Positions 34,101-41,716 of a DNA stretch of 64,000 nt are shown here, piece by piece. The DNA lies in the NCBI GenBank assembly GCA_001795455.1, contig MGPB01000025.1:29221-93220 (forward strand). Direction: 5' to 3'. The notes below the pieces were generated by a model. It had not been told where the DNA came from, searched no databases, and saw only the letters and a program-made list of their open reading frames with translations. The position numbers and the translations under genes were made by a program. This DNA is from Curvibacter sp. GWA2_63_95. GTDB lineage: Bacteria > Pseudomonadota > Gammaproteobacteria > Burkholderiales > Burkholderiaceae_C. Each line of letters begins with the position of its first letter. The first letter of the stretch is position 1.

Positions 34101-37100
34101 GTTCCACTTCACCGGCTTCGTTTAGCGCGGTTTCGCACAACAGCAAGCCGCGCGAATCGCTCTTGCCGCTGCACACGCTGCCCATTTCCTTGGTGCTGGT
34201 CTTGTTGTCGTAGGTGTAGAAGCCGCCCACCATGCGCTTGCGCGTGGTGGTGGTGATGCGGGCGGTGGCTTTCACCTCCAGCGCCACGCCGGCCTGCGGC
34301 TTGCCAGTCAGGTCCAACGCCAGGGCCTGGAACTTTATCTTTTGGCTGCTGGACACCCAGCCCTCGGTCTTGATGCCGGCCACCACGGCCGCAGGCCACA
34401 GGGTCTGCGTGCTGCGGATGGTCTGCACCTCGCCGTTGGGGTCGGAGTAGGTGGCTTCCAGCAGCAGGTCTTGTGGCTGGCGGCTCTTGGGTACCTGATC
34501 GATGGCCAGCTTGCCGCCGCCGTTTTTGTCCAGCGTGATGGGCAGCTTGTCGGCAATCACGCGGTTGTCGATGCTGGCGCTGGTGTCTTCCTCGCCTTCG
34601 CCACTGCTGGCCTGTTGGTTGCCACGCGGTGCCGAAAAATTGAACTCGCTGAAGTCGGCAAAGCTGAGCGACTTGCTGCGCACCAGGGCCGACACGCGCA
34701 CCGGCAGGTTCACCGCGCCGCCGCCCGACACGTAGTTGATCTGCACATCCACCGGCACCTTGTCCACATTGACCAGCGCTTTCTTCTCGGTCGGCGTGAC
34801 TCGGCCTTCCAGCACCGGCAGGCGGAACTCTTCGACGCGGAACTGGCCGGTATAAAAGTCCTGCTCGTGCCTGCTGCCAGACAGCTGCACCTGGTACACG
34901 CCCAGCTTGGCGGCGGGTGGGATAGAGAAGCTGTTTTCTGCACTCAGGCCGCCGGTGGCGGTCTTGCGCCATGTCAGGTCCAGCTCGTACTGCTGGCCAC
35001 TGCCCACGTGGGTGATCAGCAAGGTGTCGGGCTGTTGTGCGGGCAGGCCAAAACCTTTGGATGTTTCGGTGCGAAGCAGGTGTTTCATGGACACGGTTTC
35101 GCCCGCGCGCAAGAGTGTGCGGTCAAACACGGTGTGGGCGCGTTCGTCGGGCACCACGTCGCGGCTGGTGGGCACGTTAAAGCGCCAGGGTTCAATGCCG
35201 CGGTTCCAGTCGCTCCAGGTAAAGGCCAGGTCTTGCACGGTGCCCTTGCCGTCGCCCGCAGGCTGGGTGGCGCGTGCGCTCACAAAATAGGCTTGTCCAT
35301 AACCATCGTCACCACTGCAGCGCGGCGGCTGGGGGGAGAGGCCTTCAAAGTTGGCCACACCCTGCGCATTGGTCACGCCAGTGGCCAGCTCTTTGCCCCG
35401 GCAGTCCGACACACGCACGGCGGCACCCGCTACTGGCGCGCCCTTGTCGAGCGAGGTCACCCAGGCCAGTGCGTTCTCACGCCCCAGCTTGAAGTGCACG
35501 CCCAGGTTGGTGACCAGCGCCGAGGTGCGCACAAACATCGTGCGGCCATCGCCATGGCGCTCGTCCAGCAGGCTGCTGCCCAGCTTTTGCGAGGCAATCT
35601 CCACCACATGGAAGCCGGGGGGCAGCGGAATGCCCACCACCTCAAAGGGGCGCGGGTCGTTGTTCTCGGGCTTGGGCAGGTCCAGCGTTTTTACATTGGG
35701 GCGGCCCTGCAAGAGCGACACCATGCGCGTTTGCACGTTGTATTTGTCGGCATCACTCACGATCTTGGGCAAGGGGCCCTGCACATCGGCCGCCGCCTGC
35801 TTGCGCGACACGCTGTAGCTGTCATACCGCTGCACCTTGCGCCACCAGGCAATGATGTCGGCATCGGTGCTGGGCTGGAAGGTGCTGACCTTGCCGGCTG
35901 GCGCCTTGGGTGCATTGGGCTTGGCTTGCTCTGTGTTCAAGCCTTTCACATTCAGTGCTGCTTCCACATTGCGCAGCGTCACCGGCAGCAGGGCTACGCC
36001 ATTGGGTTCGGCAAAGCGCTCCACGATGCCGAATGGCGACGCTGCAAACTTGGCCAGTGGCGGCCTGGCGGCGGTGGCCGTCTTGAGCGGAAAGCTGTCC
36101 GCATTGCGCAGCGTGCGGCCCGAGGCGTCTTTGAAGTTCTTGGGCAGCTCGATGGTGAAGGTGGTTTGCTCGGGCAGCGGTGCCTCAAAGCTGATGCCGT
36201 TGACCACGCCGTCCTCGTCCTCGTTCTCCCCCAGGCTGGGTTTGAAGCTCTCCTTGCCCCCCACCAGGCGAATGCCTTGCAGCAGCTTCACCGGCACGGG
36301 CGCGTTGAAGTTCAGCGTCATGGGGCGAATCGGCAGGCAGGCGCTCTGCGCGTTTTCGCGCTCACAGCTAAAGGTGGCGGCAAAGGGCTCGCGCACCTGG
36401 AAGTTGAAGCGTTTTTCCACACTGTTGGGCACGCCGCTGGCCGCACCCCCGCGCGCCGGCGTGGCCACGCCCTTGCCAAACACAATCTGCACCTTGGCCG
36501 ACGACGACAGCTTGCGGTTGCAGGCCAGCGTGACGATGGCCAGCGGGTTGGCCTTGGCTTCCATCTCCATGCCCTGGGCCTCCAGCAGGCCCGCGCGCTC
36601 TTTGCCGCTGATCAGGCGCACCGCCACGCGCTCGCCCAGGCCTTCCACCGCGCACCACACGTTGGCCTGCACGCTCTCCAGCGTGGCCGCGCCATTGAGG
36701 CGCAGGGTGAAGAACTGTTCCTCGTCAATGCGGCTGCCCGAGTAGGGGCGGATGCTCTGCACAAACGGACCGCCGCTATTAAATTTGTAGCTGCTTGCGC
36801 CCGTCAGTGCTGCGCCTTTGGGCGATTGGAAGCCTGCTTTGGCCTGCACCGTGCAGCTGATGCCGGGCGGCAGGTCGTTCTCAAAGTCAAACACCCATAC
36901 CCGGTCGTTCACCCAGCGGCCGGTGCCTTGGGTCACCTGGGCGTCGCTGCAGCTCAGGGTGAGCGGGGCTTCGGCCTTGGGGTCGCCAAAGTTGACGGCA
37001 TTTTCGTCAAATTTGGCCACCACCTGGCGTACCTGGGCAATTTCGCCCTGGGGCGACAGGCTGGTGATTTGCAGGGCCAACGCGGCCCAAGAGGATGCGG

Positions 37101-37137
37101 CCAGGCCGCAGGCGATGATGATTTTTTGGTATTTCAC
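31132..37137 (-). CDS. Bacterial alpha-2-macroglobulin (periplasmic protease trap)
   Basis: About 2001 residues from a GTG at 37137 with a GGGAG ribosome binding site. The signal peptide is KIIIACGLAASSWAALA. It contains MG-type beta domains, FNVPTSRDVVPDERAHTVFDRTLLRAGE, a bait-like variable region, and the thioester motif CLEQ at about 1506 in YPFACLEQKTSKSVG. The proteins trap proteases by covalent thioester chemistry and are thought to guard the envelope when peptidoglycan is breached. There is no convincing lipobox, unlike the E. coli YfhM lipoprotein, so it may be soluble. Its usual partner pbpC is not adjacent. One in-frame repeat copy encodes a segment near residues 100-120. Confidence 0.92.
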   Translation of the reverse strand: MKYQKIIIACGLAASSWAALALQITSLSPQGEIAQVRQVVAKFDENAVNFGDPKAEAPLTLSCSDAQVTQGTGRWVNDRVWVFDFENDLPPGISCTVQAKAGFQSPKGAALTGASSYKFNSGGPFVQSIRPYSGSRIDEEQFFTLRLNGAATLESVQANVWCAVEGLGERVAVRLISGKERAGLLEAQGMEMEAKANPLAIVTLACNRKLSSSAKVQIVFGKGVATPARGGAASGVPNSVEKRFNFQVREPFAATFSCERENAQSACLPIRPMTLNFNAPVPVKLLQGIRLVGGKESFKPSLGENEDEDGVVNGISFEAPLPEQTTFTIELPKNFKDASGRTLRNADSFPLKTATAARPPLAKFAASPFGIVERFAEPNGVALLPVTLRNVEAALNVKGLNTEQAKPNAPKAPAGKVSTFQPSTDADIIAWWRKVQRYDSYSVSRKQAAADVQGPLPKIVSDADKYNVQTRMVSLLQGRPNVKTLDLPKPENNDPRPFEVVGIPLPPGFHVVEIASQKLGSSLLDERHGDGRTMFVRTSALVTNLGVHFKLGRENALAWVTSLDKGAPVAGAAVRVSDCRGKELATGVTNAQGVANFEGLSPQPPRCSGDDGYGQAYFVSARATQPAGDGKGTVQDLAFTWSDWNRGIEPWRFNVPTSRDVVPDERAHTVFDRTLLRAGETVSMKHLLRTETSKGFGLPAQQPDTLLITHVGSGQQYELDLTWRKTATGGLSAENSFSIPPAAKLGVYQVQLSGSRHEQDFYTGQFRVEEFRLPVLEGRVTPTEKKALVNVDKVPVDVQINYVSGGGAVNLPVRVSALVRSKSLSFADFSEFNFSAPRGNQQASSGEGEEDTSASIDNRVIADKLPITLDKNGGGKLAIDQVPKSRQPQDLLLEATYSDPNGEVQTIRSTQTLWPAAVVAGIKTEGWVSSSQKIKFQALALDLTGKPQAGVALEVKATARITTTTRKRMVGGFYTYDNKTSTKEMGSVCSGKSDSRGLLLCETALNEAGEVELVVTAKDSSGNSIQAASSVYVTKQGELWFGGENTDRIDLLPEKKSYQPGETAKFQVRMPFRFATALVAVEREGIVQTEVVQLNGQDPTISLKIQEGWGPNVYVSALVLRGRLREVPWYSFFTWGYKAPREWWTSFWYEGREYVAPTALVDLSKPAFRLGVAEIRVGTKAHELAVSVKADKESYAVRSQAKVTITVKLPNGQPAANAEVALAAVDQALLELMPNSSWNLLDAMLQRRSWGVETSTAQMEIIGRRHYGRKAVAPGGGGGHSGARELLETLLLWNPSVKLDANGQAVVTVPLNDALTTFKIVAVADAFTGMFGTGSTSIRATQDLQIISGLPPLVREDDQYRAQLTLRNTTKQAMKVLVSPRATLLTLEPQTVEIPAGDAREVAWNVTAPAQLALTRNEAILWEIEAKDTISGARDALKARQRIVPAVPLTVQQATLVQIDGPLTMDVNAPADALPGRGGLKMALQPKLAEGLPGVKDWFALYPFACLEQKTSKSVGLRDGKLWQTVATQIPSYLDSDGLANYFPPRDGEANRGSDTLTAYLLAATHEASGINPAFALSDEIRAPMERGLIAFVEGRIQRDFWSPRKDLDMRKLAAIEALSRYGKAQGRMVHSITIAPNQWPTHAVLDWLNILKRVNDVPERDKRIAEANQILRSRISYQGTKMIFSSEKDDYWWWLMQNGDVNTARLILSVLDDPAWKDDMGRLANGFISRQQNGAWHTTTANLWGGLALEKFSAKFEAVPVAGSTKASMSTGSASVDWSKVERIKTTEASGAAHQTTFFGAPASPGNLKNNTMFLPWGNTAAKDTLNVTHQGAGKPWLTLQSVAAVQLKAPFFAGYQIKKTVTPVEQANKSLPAGSYTRGDVLRISIEVNASADMTWVAITDPVPGGATILGSGLGRDSEIATQGEKKEGYGWAAFEERSFESFRSYYEYLPKGVMKMEYTIRLNNVGEFSLPPSRVEAMYAPEMFGEAPNMKVKVVGAK
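36775..36843 (+). repeat. Dispersed ~60-bp repeat, copy 5 (inside alpha-2-macroglobulin gene)
   Basis: Matches the core as gctattaaatttgtagctgc and ttgcgcccgt, then a diverged middle and a cctgctttggc end. On the coding strand it yields GAALTGASSYKFNSG. The left half is clear, the right half weak. Confidence 0.55.
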
Positions 37138-37282
37138 GCGGGCTCCCGAAAAGCAGTGGGGAAGGGTAGCCGAAAAAAATTGAAACCCATTGAATCCAGT
37201 CGGCCGCGGGCTGCGTACCTGTAACAAGTCGCAACACTTTCCCTGGGGCGGCGTGTTCACCACTATTTCGATTGGAAAACCC

Positions 37283-38212
37283 ATGAACCACTTTCGCACC
37301 GCATTGCTGGTCAGCGCCACCGGCCTGTGCAGCGGCCTGGCTTGTGCCGACACCGGCAAACTCCTGCTCACCGGGGGCGTCAGCTCCATCGACGGCGCCG
37401 CTGGCGGGGGGCTCACGCCCTGGGCCGTCATTGGCACCAACGCCACTGAAGGCGAGATGGGCGTGTCTGCCCACATCAGCCGCGCCACCACGCAGGACTA
37501 CAGCCTCAACACCATGGGCGTGGCCTTTGCCTTCAACGAGCGGCTGGAAATCTCGCTGGCGCGGCAAGACTTTGATGCCTCGCCCGCCACCGCGCTCAAT
37601 GGCCTGGGCTTTGCGGTGCAAAACGGCCAGCGCGTGAAGATGGACGTGCTGGGCGTGAAGGTGAAGGTGGCCGGCGACGCCGTGCTGGACAGCGACCGCT
37701 GGATGCCCCAGATTGCCGTGGGCGTGGAGCAGAAGTCTGTGGATGCGGGCTCCATCAAGCCGGTGCTGGACTTTTTGGGTGCCAAGACCAGCGGTACCGA
37801 CTTTTATGTGAGTGCCACCAAGCTGTTTTTGGGCCAAAGCCTGCTGGTTAACGGCACGCTGCGCTACACCAATGCCAACCAGAATGGCCTGGTGGGCTTT
37901 GGCAGCAAGGCGCCAGGCACCAACGAAGGCAGCTGGGTGCCCGAGGTGTCTGTGGCCTACCTGCTGCGCAAGAACCTGGCCATTGGCGCCGAGTACCGCG
38001 CCAAGCCCAACAACCTGCGCGCGCTGGGCCAGTCGGCTGGCCTGGGCGAAGGCCTGCAGGAAGACGCCTGGAAAGACCTCTTTGTGGCCTGGGCGCCCAA
38101 CAAAAACACCTCTATCACCCTGGCCTATGTAGACCTGGGCCGCGTGTTGCCCGGCGTCACCGCCAACCGCAGCCAGTCCGGTTACTACCTCTCGGCCCAA
38201 GTGGCGTTCTGA
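37283..38212 (+). CDS. DUF3034 outer-membrane-type protein
   Basis: 309 residues from the ATG at 37283, with a signal peptide FRTALLVSATGLCSGLACA. The mature part alternates polar and hydrophobic residues in repeated strands and ends in SQSGYYLSAQVAF, a terminal Phe as in outer-membrane barrels. GVSSIDGAAGGGLTPWAVIG and WVPEVSVAYLLRKNLAIGAEYRAKP fit DUF3034. It is the first gene of an operon with an exported globin and a cupredoxin-like protein (spacings 24 and 10 bp). The function is unknown; a pore or substrate channel is possible. Confidence 0.8.
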   Translation: MNHFRTALLVSATGLCSGLACADTGKLLLTGGVSSIDGAAGGGLTPWAVIGTNATEGEMGVSAHISRATTQDYSLNTMGVAFAFNERLEISLARQDFDASPATALNGLGFAVQNGQRVKMDVLGVKVKVAGDAVLDSDRWMPQIAVGVEQKSVDAGSIKPVLDFLGAKTSGTDFYVSATKLFLGQSLLVNGTLRYTNANQNGLVGFGSKAPGTNEGSWVPEVSVAYLLRKNLAIGAEYRAKPNNLRALGQSAGLGEGLQEDAWKDLFVAWAPNKNTSITLAYVDLGRVLPGVTANRSQSGYYLSAQVAF

Positions 38213-38236
38213 TTTGAAGCACAGCAAGGATTTGAT

Positions 38237-38683
38237 ATGAAACACCTCCTCATCACACTCACGATTGCCGCCCTGGGCCTGACTGCCGCCCCCGCCATGG
38301 CGCAAAGCGCTGCCCCCGTGCACAACGACGCGCTCTACCAAGCCCTGGGCGCCAAGCCCGGCCTCGAAACACTGATGGAAATCTTTGTGGCGGGCCTCAA
38401 GGCCGACAAACGCATAGGCGAACAGTTCAAAGACACCAAATCGTCTTACCTGCAGGAGCAGCTGGTGGACCAGTTTTGCGTGGTGAGCGGCGGGCCTTGC
38501 AAATACCAGGGCGCTGACATGAAGTCCGCCCATGCGGGCATGGAAATCAACAAGGGCCACTTCAACGCGCTGGTGGAGGTGCTGCAGGTGGCCATGGACG
38601 CGCGCAACATCCCGTTTGCCACGCAAAACCAGCTGCTGGCCCGCCTGGCGCCCATGCACCGCGACGTGATTAACGCCAAGTGA
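38237..38683 (+). CDS. Exported group 1 truncated hemoglobin
   Basis: 148 residues. A clear signal peptide (LLITLTIAALGLTAAPAMA) precedes a compact truncated-globin fold: LYQALGAKPGLETLMEIFV, RIGEQFKD, LVDQFCVVSGGPCKYQGADM, then KSAHAGMEINKGHFNALVEV with the proximal His. Truncated globins bind O2 or NO; being exported to the periplasm is unusual among them. Two Cys in the E-F region (CVVSGGPC) could form a disulfide there. It lies between the DUF3034 and cupredoxin-like genes in one operon, which suggests a shared redox role. Confidence 0.85.
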   Translation: MKHLLITLTIAALGLTAAPAMAQSAAPVHNDALYQALGAKPGLETLMEIFVAGLKADKRIGEQFKDTKSSYLQEQLVDQFCVVSGGPCKYQGADMKSAHAGMEINKGHFNALVEVLQVAMDARNIPFATQNQLLARLAPMHRDVINAK

Positions 38684-38693
38684 GCACCACACC

Positions 38694-39353
38694 ATGCGTT
38701 TAACTGTGAGCATGGCCGCCACCTGCGCGGCGTGGGCCCTGGCCGCCAGCGGAGCGGCCGCTGGCACGCTGGATGTGCTGGTGCTGGACCGCGATGGCAA
38801 ACCCACGCCTGATGCGGTGGTGATCGTCACCCCCAGCGGCAAAGGCCAGCCCAAAACACCGCTGCTCAACAGCGCCGTGGTGAACCAGGAGAAGCAGCAG
38901 TTTGTGCCCACTGTCACGGTGGTGGCGGTGGGCGCCCGCGTGCGTTTCATCAACAGCGACCCGTGGAACCACCATGTGCGGGTGGGTGCTGCAGGCGCTG
39001 CGGTGGGCGCGTCAGACGGGCAATCTGCCGTGCTGGAAGGCAAGCAAGACGGCAAGCCAGCCAGCGCCGCCGTCTTCACCATGGACAAACCCGGCGCCAT
39101 GGGCGCAGCCCTCTTGGGTTGCTTCATCCACAGCCGCATGGGCGGCGCTATCTACGTAGCGGAGTCGCCCTGGACGGTGAAGACCAATGCCGAGGGTGTG
39201 GCCGTGCTGGAGGATGTGCCCGAGGGCGCCGCCAGCATCAAGGTCTGGCACGCCGCGCAGCTGGTGGAAAAAACGCCGCTGCAGGTGAACGTGTTGGCAG
39301 CACCCGCGAAGGCGACGTTTCAGCTGGATGTGGCGCCGCGGCGGCGCAGCTGA
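38694..39353 (+). CDS. Cupredoxin-like exported protein (methylamine utilisation/plastocyanin type)
   Basis: 219 residues with a signal peptide (MAATCAAWALAASGAAAG). After a small beta domain (LDVLVLDRDGKPTPDAVVIV), a cupredoxin-type region has VVAVGARVRFINSDPWNHHVR and then LLGCFIHSRMGGAIYV, giving a His and a C-x-x-H-x-x-M set suitable for a type 1 copper site. A carboxy-terminal Ig-like domain follows. It is last in the DUF3034-globin operon. A role in periplasmic electron transfer is inferred from the copper ligands. Confidence 0.78.
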   Translation: MRLTVSMAATCAAWALAASGAAAGTLDVLVLDRDGKPTPDAVVIVTPSGKGQPKTPLLNSAVVNQEKQQFVPTVTVVAVGARVRFINSDPWNHHVRVGAAGAAVGASDGQSAVLEGKQDGKPASAAVFTMDKPGAMGAALLGCFIHSRMGGAIYVAESPWTVKTNAEGVAVLEDVPEGAASIKVWHAAQLVEKTPLQVNVLAAPAKATFQLDVAPRRRS

Positions 39354-39378
39354 TCTTGCAGGAAGTGGAGCGTGGCGC

Positions 39379-39753
39379 TCAACGGCCAGGTGCCAAAAGC
39401 AGCCCGCGCCACTTCCACTCCAGGCTCGCCAGCCTGCCCACAAACAGCGCCTCGGCTAGCAGGTGCGCCATGCCAAAAAGTGTGGCCGTGCCCGCCCAGT
39501 GCACAGCCAGCCCTACGCATACCAACGCCCAAACACCGTTGGCGACGATCAGCGCGTTGAGCATGCGTGGAGTGCGTGTGCGGCGGATGGCGAGTGACAA
39601 CGAGTAGCTCGCGTAGAGCACGTTCGCCACCCCAATAAACACCAAGAGCTCTCTGGGCATGCCATACAGAACGGCAAGCCAGTCCGCCAGCAACAGCATG
39701 GAGATACCTGCCAGTGCACCGGCGATGCAGTCAATCCAGAGCAGGTGTTTCAT
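39379..39753 (-). CDS. Hypothetical four-helix membrane protein
   Basis: 124 residues from the ATG at 39753. Four hydrophobic segments: IDCIAGALAGISMLLLADWL, LLVFIGVANVLYASYSLSLA, ALIVANGVWALVCVGLAVHW and TLFGMAHLLAEALFVG. No family motif is recognised. It is convergent with the cupredoxin-like gene (25 bp apart). Upstream lies a 263-bp region with no gene. Confidence 0.6.
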   Translation of the reverse strand: MKHLLWIDCIAGALAGISMLLLADWLAVLYGMPRELLVFIGVANVLYASYSLSLAIRRTRTPRMLNALIVANGVWALVCVGLAVHWAGTATLFGMAHLLAEALFVGRLASLEWKWRGLLLAPGR

Positions 39754-39815
39754 GCTGTTTGGTTTTGCAAGTTTTTGTCCCATTGTCTTTGTTGGCATCC
39801 ATCAACCGCACTCGT

Positions 39816-39890
39816 AGAGTTGGGGCTATGGGCTCCCGCCGATTTCTGGGCATTTGACAGTATGAGGCGGGGGGCCATAGCCCCAACTCT
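39816..39890. repeat. Long inverted repeat, 25-bp arms
   Basis: The arms 39816-39840 and 39866-39890 pair along 25 bp with about two mismatches, around a 25-base loop. The outer ends read agagttggggctatgg and ccatagccccaactct. It lies in the 263-bp gap at 39754-40016 beside a copy of the dispersed repeat. There is no T-tract, so it is not a standard terminator. It could be a small mobile-type palindrome or an RNA hairpin. Confidence 0.65.
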
Positions 39891-39922
39891 GCGCGCCAAC
39901 ACGTCCCAACAGAAATAGAAAT

Positions 39923-39982
39923 TGCTATCAATTAAGTAGCTGCTAGCGCAATATCCACGAGCGCTAGAGGCCTAAATCTTAT
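39923..39982 (+). repeat. Dispersed ~60-bp repeat, copy 6 (intergenic)
   Basis: tgctatcaattaagtagctg, then ctagcgcaatatccacgagc and gctagaggcctaaat. It is one of the best-preserved copies, between the inverted repeat and the 3' end of the anti-sigma gene. Confidence 0.85.
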
Positions 39983-40016
39983 AAATACAGCCGGGGCATT
40001 GCACCCTGGCAGCCCC

Positions 40017-40805
40017 TCACAACATCTTCTGAATCAACGCCCCCTTGAACAGCACCGGCCCGGTCGGCCCGATCTCGCTGGGCACGCCACCCTTGGGCTC
40101 CAGGCTGATGGCGAGTGTGGGCACTTCGCGTACATCGTTCTCGCCCGCCGTCAGACGTAGCAGCTTGTCGCTCCCCAGCACGCCCAGTGACTTGGGGCCT
40201 CCGCTAGGGGGCAGGGCCCAGAGTTGCAGGGAGCGGTCGTCGGCCTCTTGATAGCCACCCACACGTTGCAGGGTGAGCTTTTTGGCCTTGGGGTCAAAGG
40301 TGACCAGCATGGACGCAGCTGACTTGTCGTCGGCCAGCACGGCCACGTATTCGATTTGCGGCGCGCTTTGCAGTTGCGTCTGCAGTCGGGCGATTTCGCC
40401 ACCCAATTCCTCGCGCATGCCGATGCCCACCGACACAGCGGTGATGGTGGCAAACGCACCCGCTGCGGTGGCGGTGCGCCATACGGTCAGGCTGCGCAGC
40501 CAGCCCGTTAGGCCCGCTGGCTCTGCCGCAACCGCTTGCGCACGCACGGCTAGTTGCGCCGCGCTTTGCTTTTCGCCCTGCACCAGGTTGTCAATGCGCG
40601 TCCACACCGCGCTGCTGGGTTGGGCCTGGGGTTGCAGTTCGTTGAGGCTGGCCAGCCGGCTTTGCCAGATGAGGGCCGCAGCGCGCACGGGGGCTTGTTC
40701 GCGTGCCAAGGCTTCAAAGCGGCGGCGGGCGCCACCGCGCAGGGTGCCCAGGGCGTAGCTGCTGGCCAGGCGGTCCAGCAGTTCGGGGTATTGCAGCAGG
40801 TTCAT
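40017..40805 (-). CDS. RskA-family anti-sigma factor
   Basis: 262 residues from the ATG at 40805. The cytoplasmic N-terminal part binds sigma (LLDRLASSYALGTLRGGARRRFEALAREQ; no zinc-binding CxxC), and one membrane helix lies near WRTATAAGAFATITAVSVGIG. The extracytoplasmic RskA domain has LVTFDPKAKKLTLQRVGGY, LQLWALPPSGGPKSLGVLG and ISLEPKGGVPSEIGPTGPV. It follows the sigma gene by 10 bp on the same strand. It is expected to hold the ECF factor inactive until an envelope signal releases it, possibly by proteolysis. Confidence 0.88.
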   Translation of the reverse strand: MNLLQYPELLDRLASSYALGTLRGGARRRFEALAREQAPVRAAALIWQSRLASLNELQPQAQPSSAVWTRIDNLVQGEKQSAAQLAVRAQAVAAEPAGLTGWLRSLTVWRTATAAGAFATITAVSVGIGMREELGGEIARLQTQLQSAPQIEYVAVLADDKSAASMLVTFDPKAKKLTLQRVGGYQEADDRSLQLWALPPSGGPKSLGVLGSDKLLRLTAGENDVREVPTLAISLEPKGGVPSEIGPTGPVLFKGALIQKML

Positions 40806-40815
40806 GCCGGGCTCC

Positions 40816-41391
40816 TTACGCAAAGCGCGCCATGCACAGGCGCAACTGGTCCAGACCGCGGCGGATCCAGGTTTTCACGGTGCCCAGCGGCAGGCTGAGT
40901 TGCTGGGCCAGCTCGCTGTGGCTCAGGTCGCGCACATAGGCCAGACTGACCACCTCGCGCTGTTTGTTCTCCAACTTGCCCAAGCACTGGTGCAAGGCCC
41001 AGGCCTGTTCGCTGGCTTGGGCGGTGTCCATGGGCGTGGGGCCATCCAGTGGCAGTGTGTCGGCCAGGGTTTCGTCCAGCTCGTCGGTCAGGTGGCTGCG
41101 TTCGGCGGCGCGGCGGCGCAGCATGTCCAGACCGCGGCTGCGCACGATGAGCCCCAGCCAAGCCATGGGCGGGCTTAAAGAGGCGCGGTAGTCGGCGGCA
41201 GAGCGCCACACGGTCAAAAACGCTTCCTGCAACACGTCTTCGGCCAGCTCGCGCTGGGGCACCACGCGCAGGGCCAAGCCATAGAGTTTGCTGGCGCACT
41301 GGTCGTACAGGGCTTTCAGTGCGGCCTCGTCCTGGTGGGCAATGCGGTCCAGCAGAACGATGAGCAGGGCGTCGTGGTTGTCAGGCGTCAT
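40816..41391 (-). CDS. ECF RNA polymerase sigma factor
   Basis: 191 residues from the ATG at 41391; a longer frame to 41517 would include repeat DNA and is unlikely to be translated. Region 2 is LIVLLDRIAHQDEAALKALYDQ, AEDVLQEAFLTVWRSAADYR and AWLGLIVRSRGLDMLRRR; region 4 has LENKQREVVSLAYVRDLSHSELAQQLSLPLGTVKTWIRRG. It belongs to the group often called SigK-like, partnered with RskA anti-sigma proteins. It is divergent from the ferritin-like/cytochrome/DUF3455 operon, the most likely target together with itself. Confidence 0.9.
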   Translation of the reverse strand: MTPDNHDALLIVLLDRIAHQDEAALKALYDQCASKLYGLALRVVPQRELAEDVLQEAFLTVWRSAADYRASLSPPMAWLGLIVRSRGLDMLRRRAAERSHLTDELDETLADTLPLDGPTPMDTAQASEQAWALHQCLGKLENKQREVVSLAYVRDLSHSELAQQLSLPLGTVKTWIRRGLDQLRLCMARFA

Positions 41392-41460
41392 GCCCCCATT
41401 GTCAGTGAAGCGCGGTGGCTCCACGGTGTGCTGCGGCTTGCGCACAAAGTTGCGTATCTT

Positions 41461-41520
41461 GCTATGAAAAGAGGAGCTGCTCGCGCTGGTTGTAGGAGGG
41501 CTGGAGGGCAAAAACATGCT
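41461..41520 (+). repeat. Dispersed ~60-bp repeat, copy 7 (degenerate)
   Basis: gctatgaaaagaggagctgc, tcgcgctggttgtaggaggg and ctggagggcaaaaacatgct follow the consensus with several changes. It lies just upstream of the sigma gene. The remaining 325-bp gap to 41716 holds no gene. A weak TGAATCC (41622) and GCGTATT (41645) pair, 16 bp apart, might be an ECF promoter for the ferritin-like operon. Confidence 0.55.
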
Positions 41521-41716
41521 GATTTACCGGGGTTGCAAGCCAAAGGGGCTTGTAAGAGGTACGCAGCGCAGGGGGCGCTGGATTCAGCCATGCAATGCCT
41601 GAGCGCGACGCGGGGTCAATCTGAATCCAATGCGGGGGTGGGGTGCGTATTGACAGCGTGGGACGGCATTTTTCGTTCCGCCTGTTTCGTCTTTCATCTT
41701 TTCAAAGGACCTGACC

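Noticed and set aside
31924..37224. Long plus-strand frames opposite the alpha-2-macroglobulin gene (to 34125 and from 34342)
   Set aside because: No recognisable motif, His/Gly/Arg-rich composition, and full overlap with a well-supported gene.
41392..41517. N-terminal extension of the ECF sigma factor
   Set aside because: The extra 42 codons include the degenerate repeat and a Ser-rich run without family counterpart; the ATG at 41391 gives the normal length.
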